Source: JAGAJR01 sp048463395 (lineage in GTDB: Bacteria > Pseudomonadota > Alphaproteobacteria > RF32 > CAG-239). Taken from it: 64,000 nt of DNA. Where the stretch lies: positions 11,969 through 75,968 of the forward strand of contig DBFWPL010000019.1 in the NCBI GenBank assembly GCA_048463395.1, written 5' to 3'. The position numbers and the translations under genes were made by a program. Below, piece by piece: positions 18,326-27,047 of the stretch. Every line of letters begins with the position of its first letter. Within the stretch, counting starts at the first letter, position 1. Below the pieces are notes generated by a model that was given only the letters and a program-made list of their open reading frames with translations, was not told where the DNA came from and made no database searches.

Positions 18326-20170
18326 ATGAAACGTTTATACTATTACATATCAGCAATATCTGTTCTGTTTTGTGGTTTTTCAGAAGTTGTTTGGGCAACA
18401 GCAAAATTTGACATAGGTGCAACAGGCGGAAAAATAACGGAAACAGTTTCCGAATGGGGTGGTAAAGCCAAGAAAATGATGGATGAGAACGCCACGTTAC
18501 AAACCTTAATTACTTATGGTAAAGCCGCAAAAGAAGCTGCTGCAAATTTGCAAGAATTAAAAAATGATGCCATGCAGGCAGTCGGAGACGCGACCTCTGC
18601 TGCCAATCAACTGAAAGAAGACGTTAATTCTACGGTAGGAGATGTTGCCGGAGAGGTTAACGGTGTGGCCGGTGCCGCGGCCGGAGCAGCCGGAAATGTA
18701 ACATCCAAAACACAAAGTGCTCAGGAGATTTTAAAACTTCAAAATGAAAAAAAAGAACTGGAAGATACCATTGAACAGGAAATTTTTGCTCAGGTAGTGG
18801 AAATTACCGGAAAAATAAATGCCTTACAGCAAAATAACGCCACCCTCAAACAAAAGATGCAGGAAGAGCCGGAAAAGCAATCTGAATATGAGGCAAGCAT
18901 TGTTGCCAATGAAAGCAAAATAAAAGAATATAATCAGGAATCCCAGCAGATTTCAACAAATGTAAGGTCGCAATACAGTTCTCAATTGAGTGCTTTGGAC
19001 GAACAAATAGCTGCGGCAAAATCAAAGGCATCGGAAGAGGCCATGGGAGCTTTGAGCGAAGGAGCCGGAAAATTAAAAGGCCTGCTGGGTGATGATTCTG
19101 CGGCAGAAGAGTTAAATCAGACCGTGGATAATAACTTTATTCCGGAAGATCAGCCGATTACAACAGAAACCCGCAAAAAAGTTATGGAATACCGCCAAAA
19201 AACTCGGGCATTGGATACAATTAAAGCCGTCAATGCAGCGTTGTTTATTAAAAAAGATTTGGACGCCAGTAACGAGCAGGCGGATAATACCAAGGCTAAA
19301 GCAGATACCAGTGAAGGCTTTTCTACCAAACCGGCAATGGGTATTCAGCTGAAGATTGACGAAATCAAAGCCTTGTTAAAATATACGAAGTTGCTGATGG
19401 CCGATATGAAAATGAGAACGGCAATGGATTTGGCGGCAATGAGCGAAGTTATGAAGCTGAGAAATCCGAATAATGATATTACCTCGTTTAATCTGGATGA
19501 TTATAAGTATGAAAAATCCGATTGTAATAAAAAGGAAGAGGAAGATAAAAAGGATAAATCTCTTGAGGTTAATGATTACAAAGAATTGGCAGGAAGTGCC
19601 ATGGAAACGATAGGTTCTATAACCGGTAAAAGAGGAACGGGAAGTTCCGGTGGCGGATCCGGAGGTTCCTCAGAAGCAGGATATTCAGCTAATACTAATG
19701 TCGGATATTCCGACAGCGGAACAGCCTATCCGTTAGCCGGAGATGATTATGTTCAATCGGAGGAGGCTCCCGAGGAAATAACATACATAACCCGATATGT
19801 TGATGATATTCAGTATGATGAATACGGTAATCCGATAGAGGATGAGACGGAAGAAAATGAGGTGGCTCCAAAAACGGAAGGCAGTTATGAGGCAGATGCC
19901 AGATCCCGTTCCGCCGGCATAGTTGATGAAGACGCCATGATGCAGGACGAATATGAAAAAGCCGCCCGAACAGCGGGAAGTGCCGGAGTTTCATCAGATT
20001 TCCGGATTGACAAAAAAGCCGCTGTTTCGGAAGAAAATGATAATGAAGCCCAAAAAGAACTGACGGCAAAACCTCAGGAGAAAGTTTCTGCCGTTCCTCA
20101 AATAAGCGGCCGGAAAAGTTTTGGAAAGGCACAAGCCACGGTTTCTGCTAAAGCGGGAGAAAAGAAATGA
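18326..20170 (+). CDS. Exported coiled-coil protein sharing a C-terminal motif with the 15143 protein
   Basis: A 615-residue protein from ATG 18326 (AAGGGGG just upstream; the longer frame start lies inside the previous gene). It has a signal peptide (ending VWA), an Ala/Gly-rich helical region, a coiled coil (about 140-245), a helical core (about 270-400), a Gly/Ser linker (about 437-450), a Tyr/acidic stretch, and the motif QDEYEKAAR...DKKAAV (about 537-567) followed by SGRKSF near the end. The last two elements match the 15143 protein closely, so the two share a common C-terminal module. It stands in the VirB5 region of the operon. No known family is recognised. Confidence 0.55.
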   Translation: MKRLYYYISAISVLFCGFSEVVWATAKFDIGATGGKITETVSEWGGKAKKMMDENATLQTLITYGKAAKEAAANLQELKNDAMQAVGDATSAANQLKEDVNSTVGDVAGEVNGVAGAAAGAAGNVTSKTQSAQEILKLQNEKKELEDTIEQEIFAQVVEITGKINALQQNNATLKQKMQEEPEKQSEYEASIVANESKIKEYNQESQQISTNVRSQYSSQLSALDEQIAAAKSKASEEAMGALSEGAGKLKGLLGDDSAAEELNQTVDNNFIPEDQPITTETRKKVMEYRQKTRALDTIKAVNAALFIKKDLDASNEQADNTKAKADTSEGFSTKPAMGIQLKIDEIKALLKYTKLLMADMKMRTAMDLAAMSEVMKLRNPNNDITSFNLDDYKYEKSDCNKKEEEDKKDKSLEVNDYKELAGSAMETIGSITGKRGTGSSGGGSGGSSEAGYSANTNVGYSDSGTAYPLAGDDYVQSEEAPEEITYITRYVDDIQYDEYGNPIEDETEENEVAPKTEGSYEADARSRSAGIVDEDAMMQDEYEKAARTAGSAGVSSDFRIDKKAAVSEENDNEAQKELTAKPQEKVSAVPQISGRKSFGKAQATVSAKAGEKK

Positions 20171-23100
20171 TGACGAGATTATATAAAATACTTTTTCTCT
20201 TAGTTGCCTTTTTATGTCTGAGTTTTTCTTTCGGTGGAACGGCGATGGCATTTATAGTGCCGCCGGGACCGGTTACACCGACCATAGATGGTCCGACGGA
20301 TGTTCAGTTTTCCTTAAAAGGTGTCGGTTCGGCAGCTACCAATATTCAGGCTCAGGCCAGTGCCTATATGCAGGAGCAAACCAAACTTATTAAAGCGGCC
20401 AAAAAGTCGTATTTAGACAAGTTTACCGGTTTTATGGGCGGATTATTCAAGAAAAAAGAAAAGAAAGCCATTGCCGGAACCAAGGAAATTAAAGAAACAA
20501 AAATCGCGGATATCTATGATCCTGAATCTGTTTATAAAGCAATGTATAAACTGTTTCTGGCCTATCCGACAGAAAAACAAGACTTAATGTCCTGCTATCG
20601 CGGAAAATCCGTGGAGTTTTATCAGGATACGGTAATTGAGGTTTATACTTCCGTTCGTCAGCTGGAAACACAATTGAAAGAGTTGGAAGTGGAAATTAAC
20701 GGCCTTTCTGAAAAGCTGGTGGCTGGCAAAGGCGGAGACGGGGCTGAAAGCAATGAGGATGACATCGGCGTCTGGAAAAACTATTATACGGCCTTTGAAA
20801 CTTTGGATGAGCTGCTTCAAATTACAGAAGAACTGATGGCGATGAAGGCTCAGTATGTGGCGACCAAAGCCGTATCTCAGACAATTGAACCGGCCGCCAA
20901 AGTGGACAAACAAAGCTCTTTGCTTGACGGTAAAATAACCGATAATGAAATTGTTCTGGCTGAAAATAAAACCGTTATCCGTACTTTTGGAGAAAAAGTT
21001 GTTTTAGCTCAAGTTTTATCCAAGAATACATCTGCCGTAAAGCAACAAACAATAGCACCTTCAACTGTGGGACTTATCGTCAAAACCCCGACCAGTCGGG
21101 CAGAAGCGGAAGCTGAAGCATTAACCAGGCAGAGAATAAATTTCGAAGCGGAAAACAATCTAACCCGTACGGTTTCTTTAAGTGCAACTTCTGCGGCCGA
21201 GGAAGAAGATGACGAAGATTATGAATATGATCCGGCAAATAACGGGTTTATGGATTTTGTAGATGCTCCGCCGTCTAACATGAAATCTCCGTTTGACGGC
21301 AATGAAGAAAAAATGGCCGAGCTTGAAAAATTGAACCCTGTCTATGAAAAATCACAGGAAGCAATGGAAGTTCATAACCTGATGAAGTCCCTTCCGTCTT
21401 ATCGTGAGATGTTTGAACAATACGAACAAATGAAAAAACTGCATGAACAATCCCTGAAAATTTTGAAAGAGGCCGATCAGTGCAGTATACAGTTTTTAGG
21501 ACGTTACTATAATAATCCGGAACAAGTTTGGACAGGTAAGCCTATCTCTGACAGCCAGATTAACGAGTATGATTTAAGAAGCGGTATTTCCGGTTGGGCG
21601 ATTAAAAGTTTTGAAGTCGCCAAAGCTGAGCAAACCTCGCCGATTTCCATGGATGACTTGACTGAAACGGAAGTTGACGTGGATATTGATAATTCGGATC
21701 TCAGTTCGATTGAAAAAAATAAAGAGAAGTATCAAAAAATGAGTGGCAGTGGGTTGGCAAATCCGAGCAAGGAAGAAGAGATAGAAAAAGTCGACCGTGA
21801 AACTTCAATGATAAACTGGAAAATCGGTGCCGAAGCGGCTTCTCTGATTGTGCAAGACCAATATGGCAGCAAACCGCAATGGGGAACGCCAAGCAAAAAG
21901 TTTCCGATTTGGAATGATCAGAAAACGTTTTATACCCAGTATATTGACGGCAAATACAATAATATCAAGGAATATCTGAAAAATGTCGATGTCAATGATG
22001 TGGCTATTGAAATAGCTTTTAAGCTGAATGATTTGGTAAAAGATGCAGAAGAAAAAGCTTATAATGCACAAGAGCTGAATAAGCTGTCCGCTTTGATAAC
22101 GCAAAAGAAAAACGGAGAAGAAACCGTTTCCGCATCGGCATTGCAGACTCTTTTGGATAATAAGGAAAAATCTTTAAATGAGGCAAAACAGGCCAAAGAA
22201 ACCCGTTTAGCCGGTTTGTTAACTCAAAAAGAGGCGATTAATGCCAAAATTGATAAAGCTTCCCAATATGTAAAGACATATAATCAGCGGATTAACCAAC
22301 TTTCTCAAGAAGCAATGGAAGCTCAAAACGAGCAGGAAACGCTGAATGATTTGGTACAGAGATTGGAAGAGGAAGAAGCTGAAAATGACAAAGAGCTTTT
22401 CTATACCGTAAAAGAGGAAGAAGAGTTTGACGTCGAAATCACGCCGGAAACCGAAAAAGAAACCGTAACTTATGAAACGGAATTAAAGGCGAATGTTCAA
22501 AAAATGGCTGCCCCGACGACAAAGGCAGCAGTTTCTTCCGCTCCTGCCGCCAATAAAACGGCAAAGGTAACAACGGTTCCTTCTAAAAATCTGAAACAGA
22601 TTAAGAAGACGGAAACCGTAGCGGTTAAGTCTATTGATAAAGCAAAACTTCAACGTCGTGAAGATTTGAAAAATCAGATGAAAAATGAGTTGAATGCAGC
22701 TTCTGAAGCCAATATTTCAGCTTCTGAATTTGATGAGTTGGAAGCGGCTCCCGTTTTAGAAAAAGCAGTTGGCAAAGTAAATAACAGCTTCAGAAAAAGA
22801 GCTGTCAGTCCTTTAGAAAAACAATCTTCTTATCGCCGTTTGGAAACGATTGTTTTGGCAGATGTCTTAAACAGCAATCAGGTTAGTGCTTTCAAAATGG
22901 ACGCTTTAGACAGCATTGAGCAAATTAATGATGAAGCAAGGGTAAACAATGCCGCTAAAGCCGAGTTGAGAGATGCTTTGTCCGGACGTCGTCCGTTTAC
23001 CAAAGAAACCGTAACAACAATTTCGCTGCAGACTTCTGATGCCGTTCCGACCAAAACGGAATATAAAACAATCACAAAATTAGAAACAGCAGTGGTTGAA

Positions 23101-25209
23101 GGAAAACCGATAACCAAAATTGAAAAAGCGTCGCCTGAAAATGCTTCCGTTGCAGGAATAAAGGAAGCAACGCCAATTCTGGATTCCACTCAGAAAACAT
23201 ATACGCCGATAAAGAAAGAAATCTCGACGACCGAAGTTCAGGAAGCTGTAGTAAAAACTTATACCCGCCAAATTGAAAAGCAGGAAAGCTATACTTATGA
23301 CGAAGATGGTTTGCAAATGAAAACGGCCAAGGAAAGCATAAGCGAAAGCGAGAAAGCGGCTGCCGTTGCCGGCAAAAATAAAGAAACGCTGCGTAAAGAT
23401 GTCAAAGCCAAAGAAAGCGAGATTGAAAAACTGCAGGAACAGCTGAAATCCGTTGAAGATAAAATAAAGAGTGTTGAACAGGCATATAATGTTCAGGTAC
23501 AGTTAATTGAAAACAATTATGTCGCTGATGTGGCGTCTGTCAAAGAGAAAATTGAAGAAGGACGGGTCGCTAAGCAAGTTGTGTCTTTGCTGGAACTCTA
23601 TAACAATGACATAAAAACAACGTTTAAAAACGCTTTGGGTTTGGTTGTACCGTCTCCGGTTCTTAACATTTTGAGCGAGACGGATGCAATCGTGGAAGAT
23701 ACGAGAGATTATGCGGTATCGGCTGTCGAAAAAGCCAGAAGCGATATTATGAACCTCGGAGATGAACTCTATACGCCTAAAAGCAATAAATTGGTGGTTA
23801 AACGCCATGCAGAGTTAATGGATGAACTTAAAAGCCTTCCTGTCGAGCAATTAAGCAGTATTTCCAGTGCGATTAAGGCAATCTCCGGAAAGCCGGATAT
23901 CATCGGGTTGGTAACCGGGGTATACCAACAGGCTATGGTTAACCAAGCCTGCGGAGGAGACAGCTGTAAATCCGCAGATGATGACTATTTTGTCGGAATT
24001 GTCGGTAAGGAACGTGATTTTAAAGCTCCGAAAGCGATACCGGAAGAATATCTTCCGCCGTTGAGGGAGTTTACCTTCTTTGATGATACGGATTATGACA
24101 ATGTTACCAGACTGGCTGATAATTCCATAACCAAAGACGGTTTCCTTAACAGCGGCAGCAAAATGCCGGAGATTTGGAAACTGATGCTTCGCCCGCATGC
24201 TTTTGTGGAAAAAGATATTGATTTAAGTTCTGCTCTGGATCTTGGCGGCGAGAATCTGACCTTTATGAGAGGCGGTATCCTGCCATGCCGTACAGAAGGA
24301 AAAATCTTAGATATCAATCCTGACGGCATGTATGTAGTTTATAAAAATGACGGAAGCGATATTCCTGAATGTAAAGAGCTGAAAATTGAAGGCAAAAGCG
24401 GGCTTCTCGGGAAGACATCTTACAATGTTATTGATATTGCCGAAGATGTAAAAGGACAGGCGATTGCCAAGGATAAAGCCGTTAATATCGGGACGACGCT
24501 GGCTCCGAAATGGATTACTCCAAAGCCGGATTCCGTAAATCCAAGCGAACTGGGTGTCCTTTTGCGGGCGGCAGACAATAATTTGTACTTTAACACTTCT
24601 GCCGTGAAGGTCTTTGAAAAACTAATGTCTGCTCAAAAAGAGATGAGTTCTGCCGGAAACAATTATGAAGTCAATATTGAAGATGAGGCATTCAAACGTG
24701 CTCTTCTGACTCAAAACCAAATCGGAAATTTCTTGAACTTTGTGGAACTTGAAAAAGGTTACCGTCAGGCAAAAGAAGAACTGGCTATAAGTATTGAAGA
24801 AGCTAAGGCAACATTGTTTGAAACGTTGAAAAAAGTCGGATTTACGCCGAATGAGAACCTGAATTTGGCTAATGAAGATGACTATGAGCTTGTTCGCGGA
24901 CAACTAGATCGTTTGAAAAACAAACTCGTGTCAGAGGGGTATGAAGGAATGGACGAAATAAAAACCACCGATAATATCGTGGTCGAAGAACGTCTTGAGA
25001 AACTTCAGCGAATTTTGGGGGCTTTACGAAAAGATAAAGATGAGTTAATCTCTATTTCGGAAGTAACACCGAGTGATGCCGAGCTGGATGAACAAATCAA
25101 GTCCGAAGAGGTTAATAAGAAAGTCAATGAAGAATACTCTAAAAAAGCTAAAGAAGCCTTTGAAAAACAATTGTCAGCCTTCCCTAGACCTTATTGTGCA
25201 TCTTACTGA
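20167..25209 (+). CDS. Giant exported protein (1680 residues) of the T4SS operon
   Basis: A signal peptide (about 1-28, ending TAMA) leads a 1680-residue protein not assignable to a family. It has a helical N-terminal region with a coiled coil (about 155-180), acidic and Ala/Lys linkers, a second coiled coil (about 660-770), a Ser/Thr/Lys-rich stretch with SGRRPF (about 938), a third coiled coil (about 1065-1130), and a C-terminal part (about 1180-1680) with a CGGDSC motif near 1261 and two further Cys, which look globular. The start overlaps the previous stop and the end is 15 bases before virB8, so it is firmly inside the operon. It may be a very large VirB5-type or periplasmic scaffold protein; this is inference. 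Confidence 0.6.
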   Translation: MMTRLYKILFLLVAFLCLSFSFGGTAMAFIVPPGPVTPTIDGPTDVQFSLKGVGSAATNIQAQASAYMQEQTKLIKAAKKSYLDKFTGFMGGLFKKKEKKAIAGTKEIKETKIADIYDPESVYKAMYKLFLAYPTEKQDLMSCYRGKSVEFYQDTVIEVYTSVRQLETQLKELEVEINGLSEKLVAGKGGDGAESNEDDIGVWKNYYTAFETLDELLQITEELMAMKAQYVATKAVSQTIEPAAKVDKQSSLLDGKITDNEIVLAENKTVIRTFGEKVVLAQVLSKNTSAVKQQTIAPSTVGLIVKTPTSRAEAEAEALTRQRINFEAENNLTRTVSLSATSAAEEEDDEDYEYDPANNGFMDFVDAPPSNMKSPFDGNEEKMAELEKLNPVYEKSQEAMEVHNLMKSLPSYREMFEQYEQMKKLHEQSLKILKEADQCSIQFLGRYYNNPEQVWTGKPISDSQINEYDLRSGISGWAIKSFEVAKAEQTSPISMDDLTETEVDVDIDNSDLSSIEKNKEKYQKMSGSGLANPSKEEEIEKVDRETSMINWKIGAEAASLIVQDQYGSKPQWGTPSKKFPIWNDQKTFYTQYIDGKYNNIKEYLKNVDVNDVAIEIAFKLNDLVKDAEEKAYNAQELNKLSALITQKKNGEETVSASALQTLLDNKEKSLNEAKQAKETRLAGLLTQKEAINAKIDKASQYVKTYNQRINQLSQEAMEAQNEQETLNDLVQRLEEEEAENDKELFYTVKEEEEFDVEITPETEKETVTYETELKANVQKMAAPTTKAAVSSAPAANKTAKVTTVPSKNLKQIKKTETVAVKSIDKAKLQRREDLKNQMKNELNAASEANISASEFDELEAAPVLEKAVGKVNNSFRKRAVSPLEKQSSYRRLETIVLADVLNSNQVSAFKMDALDSIEQINDEARVNNAAKAELRDALSGRRPFTKETVTTISLQTSDAVPTKTEYKTITKLETAVVEGKPITKIEKASPENASVAGIKEATPILDSTQKTYTPIKKEISTTEVQEAVVKTYTRQIEKQESYTYDEDGLQMKTAKESISESEKAAAVAGKNKETLRKDVKAKESEIEKLQEQLKSVEDKIKSVEQAYNVQVQLIENNYVADVASVKEKIEEGRVAKQVVSLLELYNNDIKTTFKNALGLVVPSPVLNILSETDAIVEDTRDYAVSAVEKARSDIMNLGDELYTPKSNKLVVKRHAELMDELKSLPVEQLSSISSAIKAISGKPDIIGLVTGVYQQAMVNQACGGDSCKSADDDYFVGIVGKERDFKAPKAIPEEYLPPLREFTFFDDTDYDNVTRLADNSITKDGFLNSGSKMPEIWKLMLRPHAFVEKDIDLSSALDLGGENLTFMRGGILPCRTEGKILDINPDGMYVVYKNDGSDIPECKELKIEGKSGLLGKTSYNVIDIAEDVKGQAIAKDKAVNIGTTLAPKWITPKPDSVNPSELGVLLRAADNNLYFNTSAVKVFEKLMSAQKEMSSAGNNYEVNIEDEAFKRALLTQNQIGNFLNFVELEKGYRQAKEELAISIEEAKATLFETLKKVGFTPNENLNLANEDDYELVRGQLDRLKNKLVSEGYEGMDEIKTTDNIVVEERLEKLQRILGALRKDKDELISISEVTPSDAELDEQIKSEEVNKKVNEEYSKKAKEAFEKQLSAFPRPYCASY

Positions 25210-25224
25210 TAAAGAGAGCTGTGA

Positions 25225-25983
25225 ATGAACGAAGCAAATAACAGACTGGAAGGGACAAAAGTTTTATCCATAACCGATGCGACCGGAGTTCAGCGAGAAT
25301 TCGCCAGTGAAGTGGAACAGGAAGTATCTGGATTTAAGCTTAAGTATTATATGTGGTTGTCCCGCTTGTTTGTTTTGTTTGCAGTGGCGTCTTTGCTGCT
25401 GTTTATGAGTGCATCCCTGTCTTTGTTTAAGCTGGCTCCGCAGGTTACGGTAGAACCGTTTTTAATCATCCAGCAGGATTCTTCTGAAGGAATTGTCCGT
25501 AATGAGCCGATTGAATACAATATGGCTTCTAAAAATCAGTTGATGGAGACCTTTGTTCGTCAATATGTTTTGCTTCGTAATACGATTATTTATGATGAAA
25601 AAGAAATGATGACCCGCTGGTATGGCGGCGGCATGCTTAATTTTCTCTCTGCTCCGAGGGTCTTTTCCGATTTTGAACAATATCGCGACAGTATTTGGAG
25701 CAAAATGCGGGAAGATGAGCAAGTTCGGGAAGTCGAGATTATTTCTATCGGAAAGCTTGGCGGAGAAAGAAGTCCGGTGTGGAAAGTCGATTTCAAAACG
25801 TATGATTTGTCTGCGGTGGACAGAGACCAGAAGACAAAAGCCCAAATTTTGACGGTTCGCTATTGGACAGCCTCCGTTACGGCCTATTTTGTTCGGGAAC
25901 GTGTGTTTGTCGGTCTTCGCTTAATCAATCCTTTAGGTTTTACTGTTACAAGATATTCACAAACAGAGGTCGAAATTTTCTAG
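25225..25983 (+). CDS. virB8: VirB8-like inner-membrane scaffold protein, copy 1
   Basis: A 252-residue bitopic protein: cytoplasmic N-terminus, one transmembrane helix (about 45-67), and a periplasmic NTF2-like domain ending with the VirB8 signature NPLGF (from residue 235) and TRYSQTEVE. VirB8 is an essential assembly factor of the inner-membrane complex and contacts VirB6, VirB9 and VirB10. The length is typical. It begins 15 bases after the giant protein and is followed by about 100 bases holding a likely promoter. A second VirB8 lies 315 bases downstream, as also occurs in rickettsial systems. Confidence 0.88.
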   Translation: MNEANNRLEGTKVLSITDATGVQREFASEVEQEVSGFKLKYYMWLSRLFVLFAVASLLLFMSASLSLFKLAPQVTVEPFLIIQQDSSEGIVRNEPIEYNMASKNQLMETFVRQYVLLRNTIIYDEKEMMTRWYGGGMLNFLSAPRVFSDFEQYRDSIWSKMREDEQVREVEIISIGKLGGERSPVWKVDFKTYDLSAVDRDQKTKAQILTVRYWTASVTAYFVRERVFVGLRLINPLGFTVTRYSQTEVEIF

Positions 25984-26018
25984 CTTGTTGATAAGTTGGG
26001 GATTTTATTGGGATGATG

Positions 26019-26046
26019 TTAGACTTTTAATTTAAAAGAGTATAAC
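26019..26046 (+). promoter_or_regulatory. Internal sigma-70-like promoter before the VirB7-like gene
   Basis: TTAGAC (26019-26024), a 16-base spacer and TATAAC (26041-26046), 41 bases before the lipoprotein start. The motif TAAAAGAGTATAA (26033-26045) is identical to one at 8683-8695 ahead of the first T4SS gene. Pattern-based. Confidence 0.5.
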
Positions 26047-26087
26047 GTCAACATATCTATAGATAGAATTATTGAAAGGGACCTTTA

Positions 26088-26276
26088 ATGTATAAAAGAT
26101 TTGTGATGCTTTTCCTCATCTTGCTGCTGACGGCCTGCGGAATTTTCGGTTCATATTATGAAGCCGAACCTGTTGGGGTTGGTAAAGGCGTGGACGAGCT
26201 GAAGTTGTCTCCGTGTGCTTGTATGCAGCTTGATTTGCCTAAAGATCTGCCCGATTGGTTTGTTGAAACAATCTAA
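26088..26276 (+). CDS. virB7: Small VirB7-like lipoprotein
   Basis: A 62-residue lipoprotein with a clear signal and lipobox LTAC (Cys 17). The mature part is about 45 residues and has two more Cys in CAC. Small lipoproteins between virB8 and virB9 are typically VirB7, which is lipidated, inserts in the outer membrane and stabilises VirB9. AAAGGGA lies seven bases before the ATG. The sequence is too short for homology by eye; the call rests on lipobox, size and place in the operon. Confidence 0.65.
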   Translation: MYKRFVMLFLILLLTACGIFGSYYEAEPVGVGKGVDELKLSPCACMQLDLPKDLPDWFVETI

Positions 26277-26297
26277 GATTAAGGAAGTTTATTCATA

Positions 26298-27032
26298 ATG
26301 GCAAATGCACTCGGCGGAAATAATACACAACAAAGATTAATCGGTAGCAGAGCTCAGTCTGCACCGAGAAATACTTCTCGTGCCAATGCGGATGTATTTG
26401 TTGCCAATGTGGCTGAAAAAAGATATTTGTGGACGGCTCGTGCTTTTGCGATTATCACGGCAATCAGTTTGTGCTGTAATGTCATTTTATTTTTAGCAAT
26501 TATGCAGGTTTTGCCGTTGTACCGTATTGAACCGTTTTTGTTGACGTTTCAAAATAGGCAGGAGCAGGTGTATAATATTCAGCCTGTCAAAGGCGATTTG
26601 GCTGATGAAAAAGCAATTACCGAAGTGTTTGTTCGCGAATATGTTCTGCTCCGCAGTTCATTTGATTTGGATATTCCGGAAATGGAGGCCCGTTGGATGC
26701 CGGGCGGCCCGATTCAGGAAATGTCTTCCGGTGCGGTTTACTCCGAATTCCTTGAAAAAACGGCCAAAAGAGCTCTGTCTATTATCCGCTCCAAGAGCAT
26801 GATAAGAAATGTTCGTATTTTGACGGTAAACGAACTGGGAAAAGGCTTATGGCAGGTGGAATACGAAACGCAGGATATGTATCCTGATTCGTCAACTCCG
26901 GAAATTAATTATTGGACGGCGTCTTTGCGGGTGGCTTATCGTAGGAAGAGTGTAAAATATGGCGAAAGGTTGAAAAATCCGGTAGGCTTTACAGTAGTTC
27001 GTTACTCACTGACATATAATAAAGTAAAATAA
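26298..27032 (+). CDS. virB8: VirB8-like inner-membrane scaffold protein, copy 2
   Basis: A 244-residue VirB8 paralogue with a longer polar N-terminus, one transmembrane helix (about 48-72), an RIEPFLL segment as in copy 1 (TVEPFLI), REYVLLRS matching RQYVLLRN, and the NPVGF signature (from residue 227) with VRYSLTYNK. These shared blocks show it is a duplicate of copy 1. Two VirB8 proteins may form a mixed ring or serve different assembly states. Its start is 21 bases after the VirB7-like gene and it is followed closely by virB9. Confidence 0.86.
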   Translation: MANALGGNNTQQRLIGSRAQSAPRNTSRANADVFVANVAEKRYLWTARAFAIITAISLCCNVILFLAIMQVLPLYRIEPFLLTFQNRQEQVYNIQPVKGDLADEKAITEVFVREYVLLRSSFDLDIPEMEARWMPGGPIQEMSSGAVYSEFLEKTAKRALSIIRSKSMIRNVRILTVNELGKGLWQVEYETQDMYPDSSTPEINYWTASLRVAYRRKSVKYGERLKNPVGFTVVRYSLTYNKVK

Positions 27033-27047
27033 AAGGTGTATTTCATA

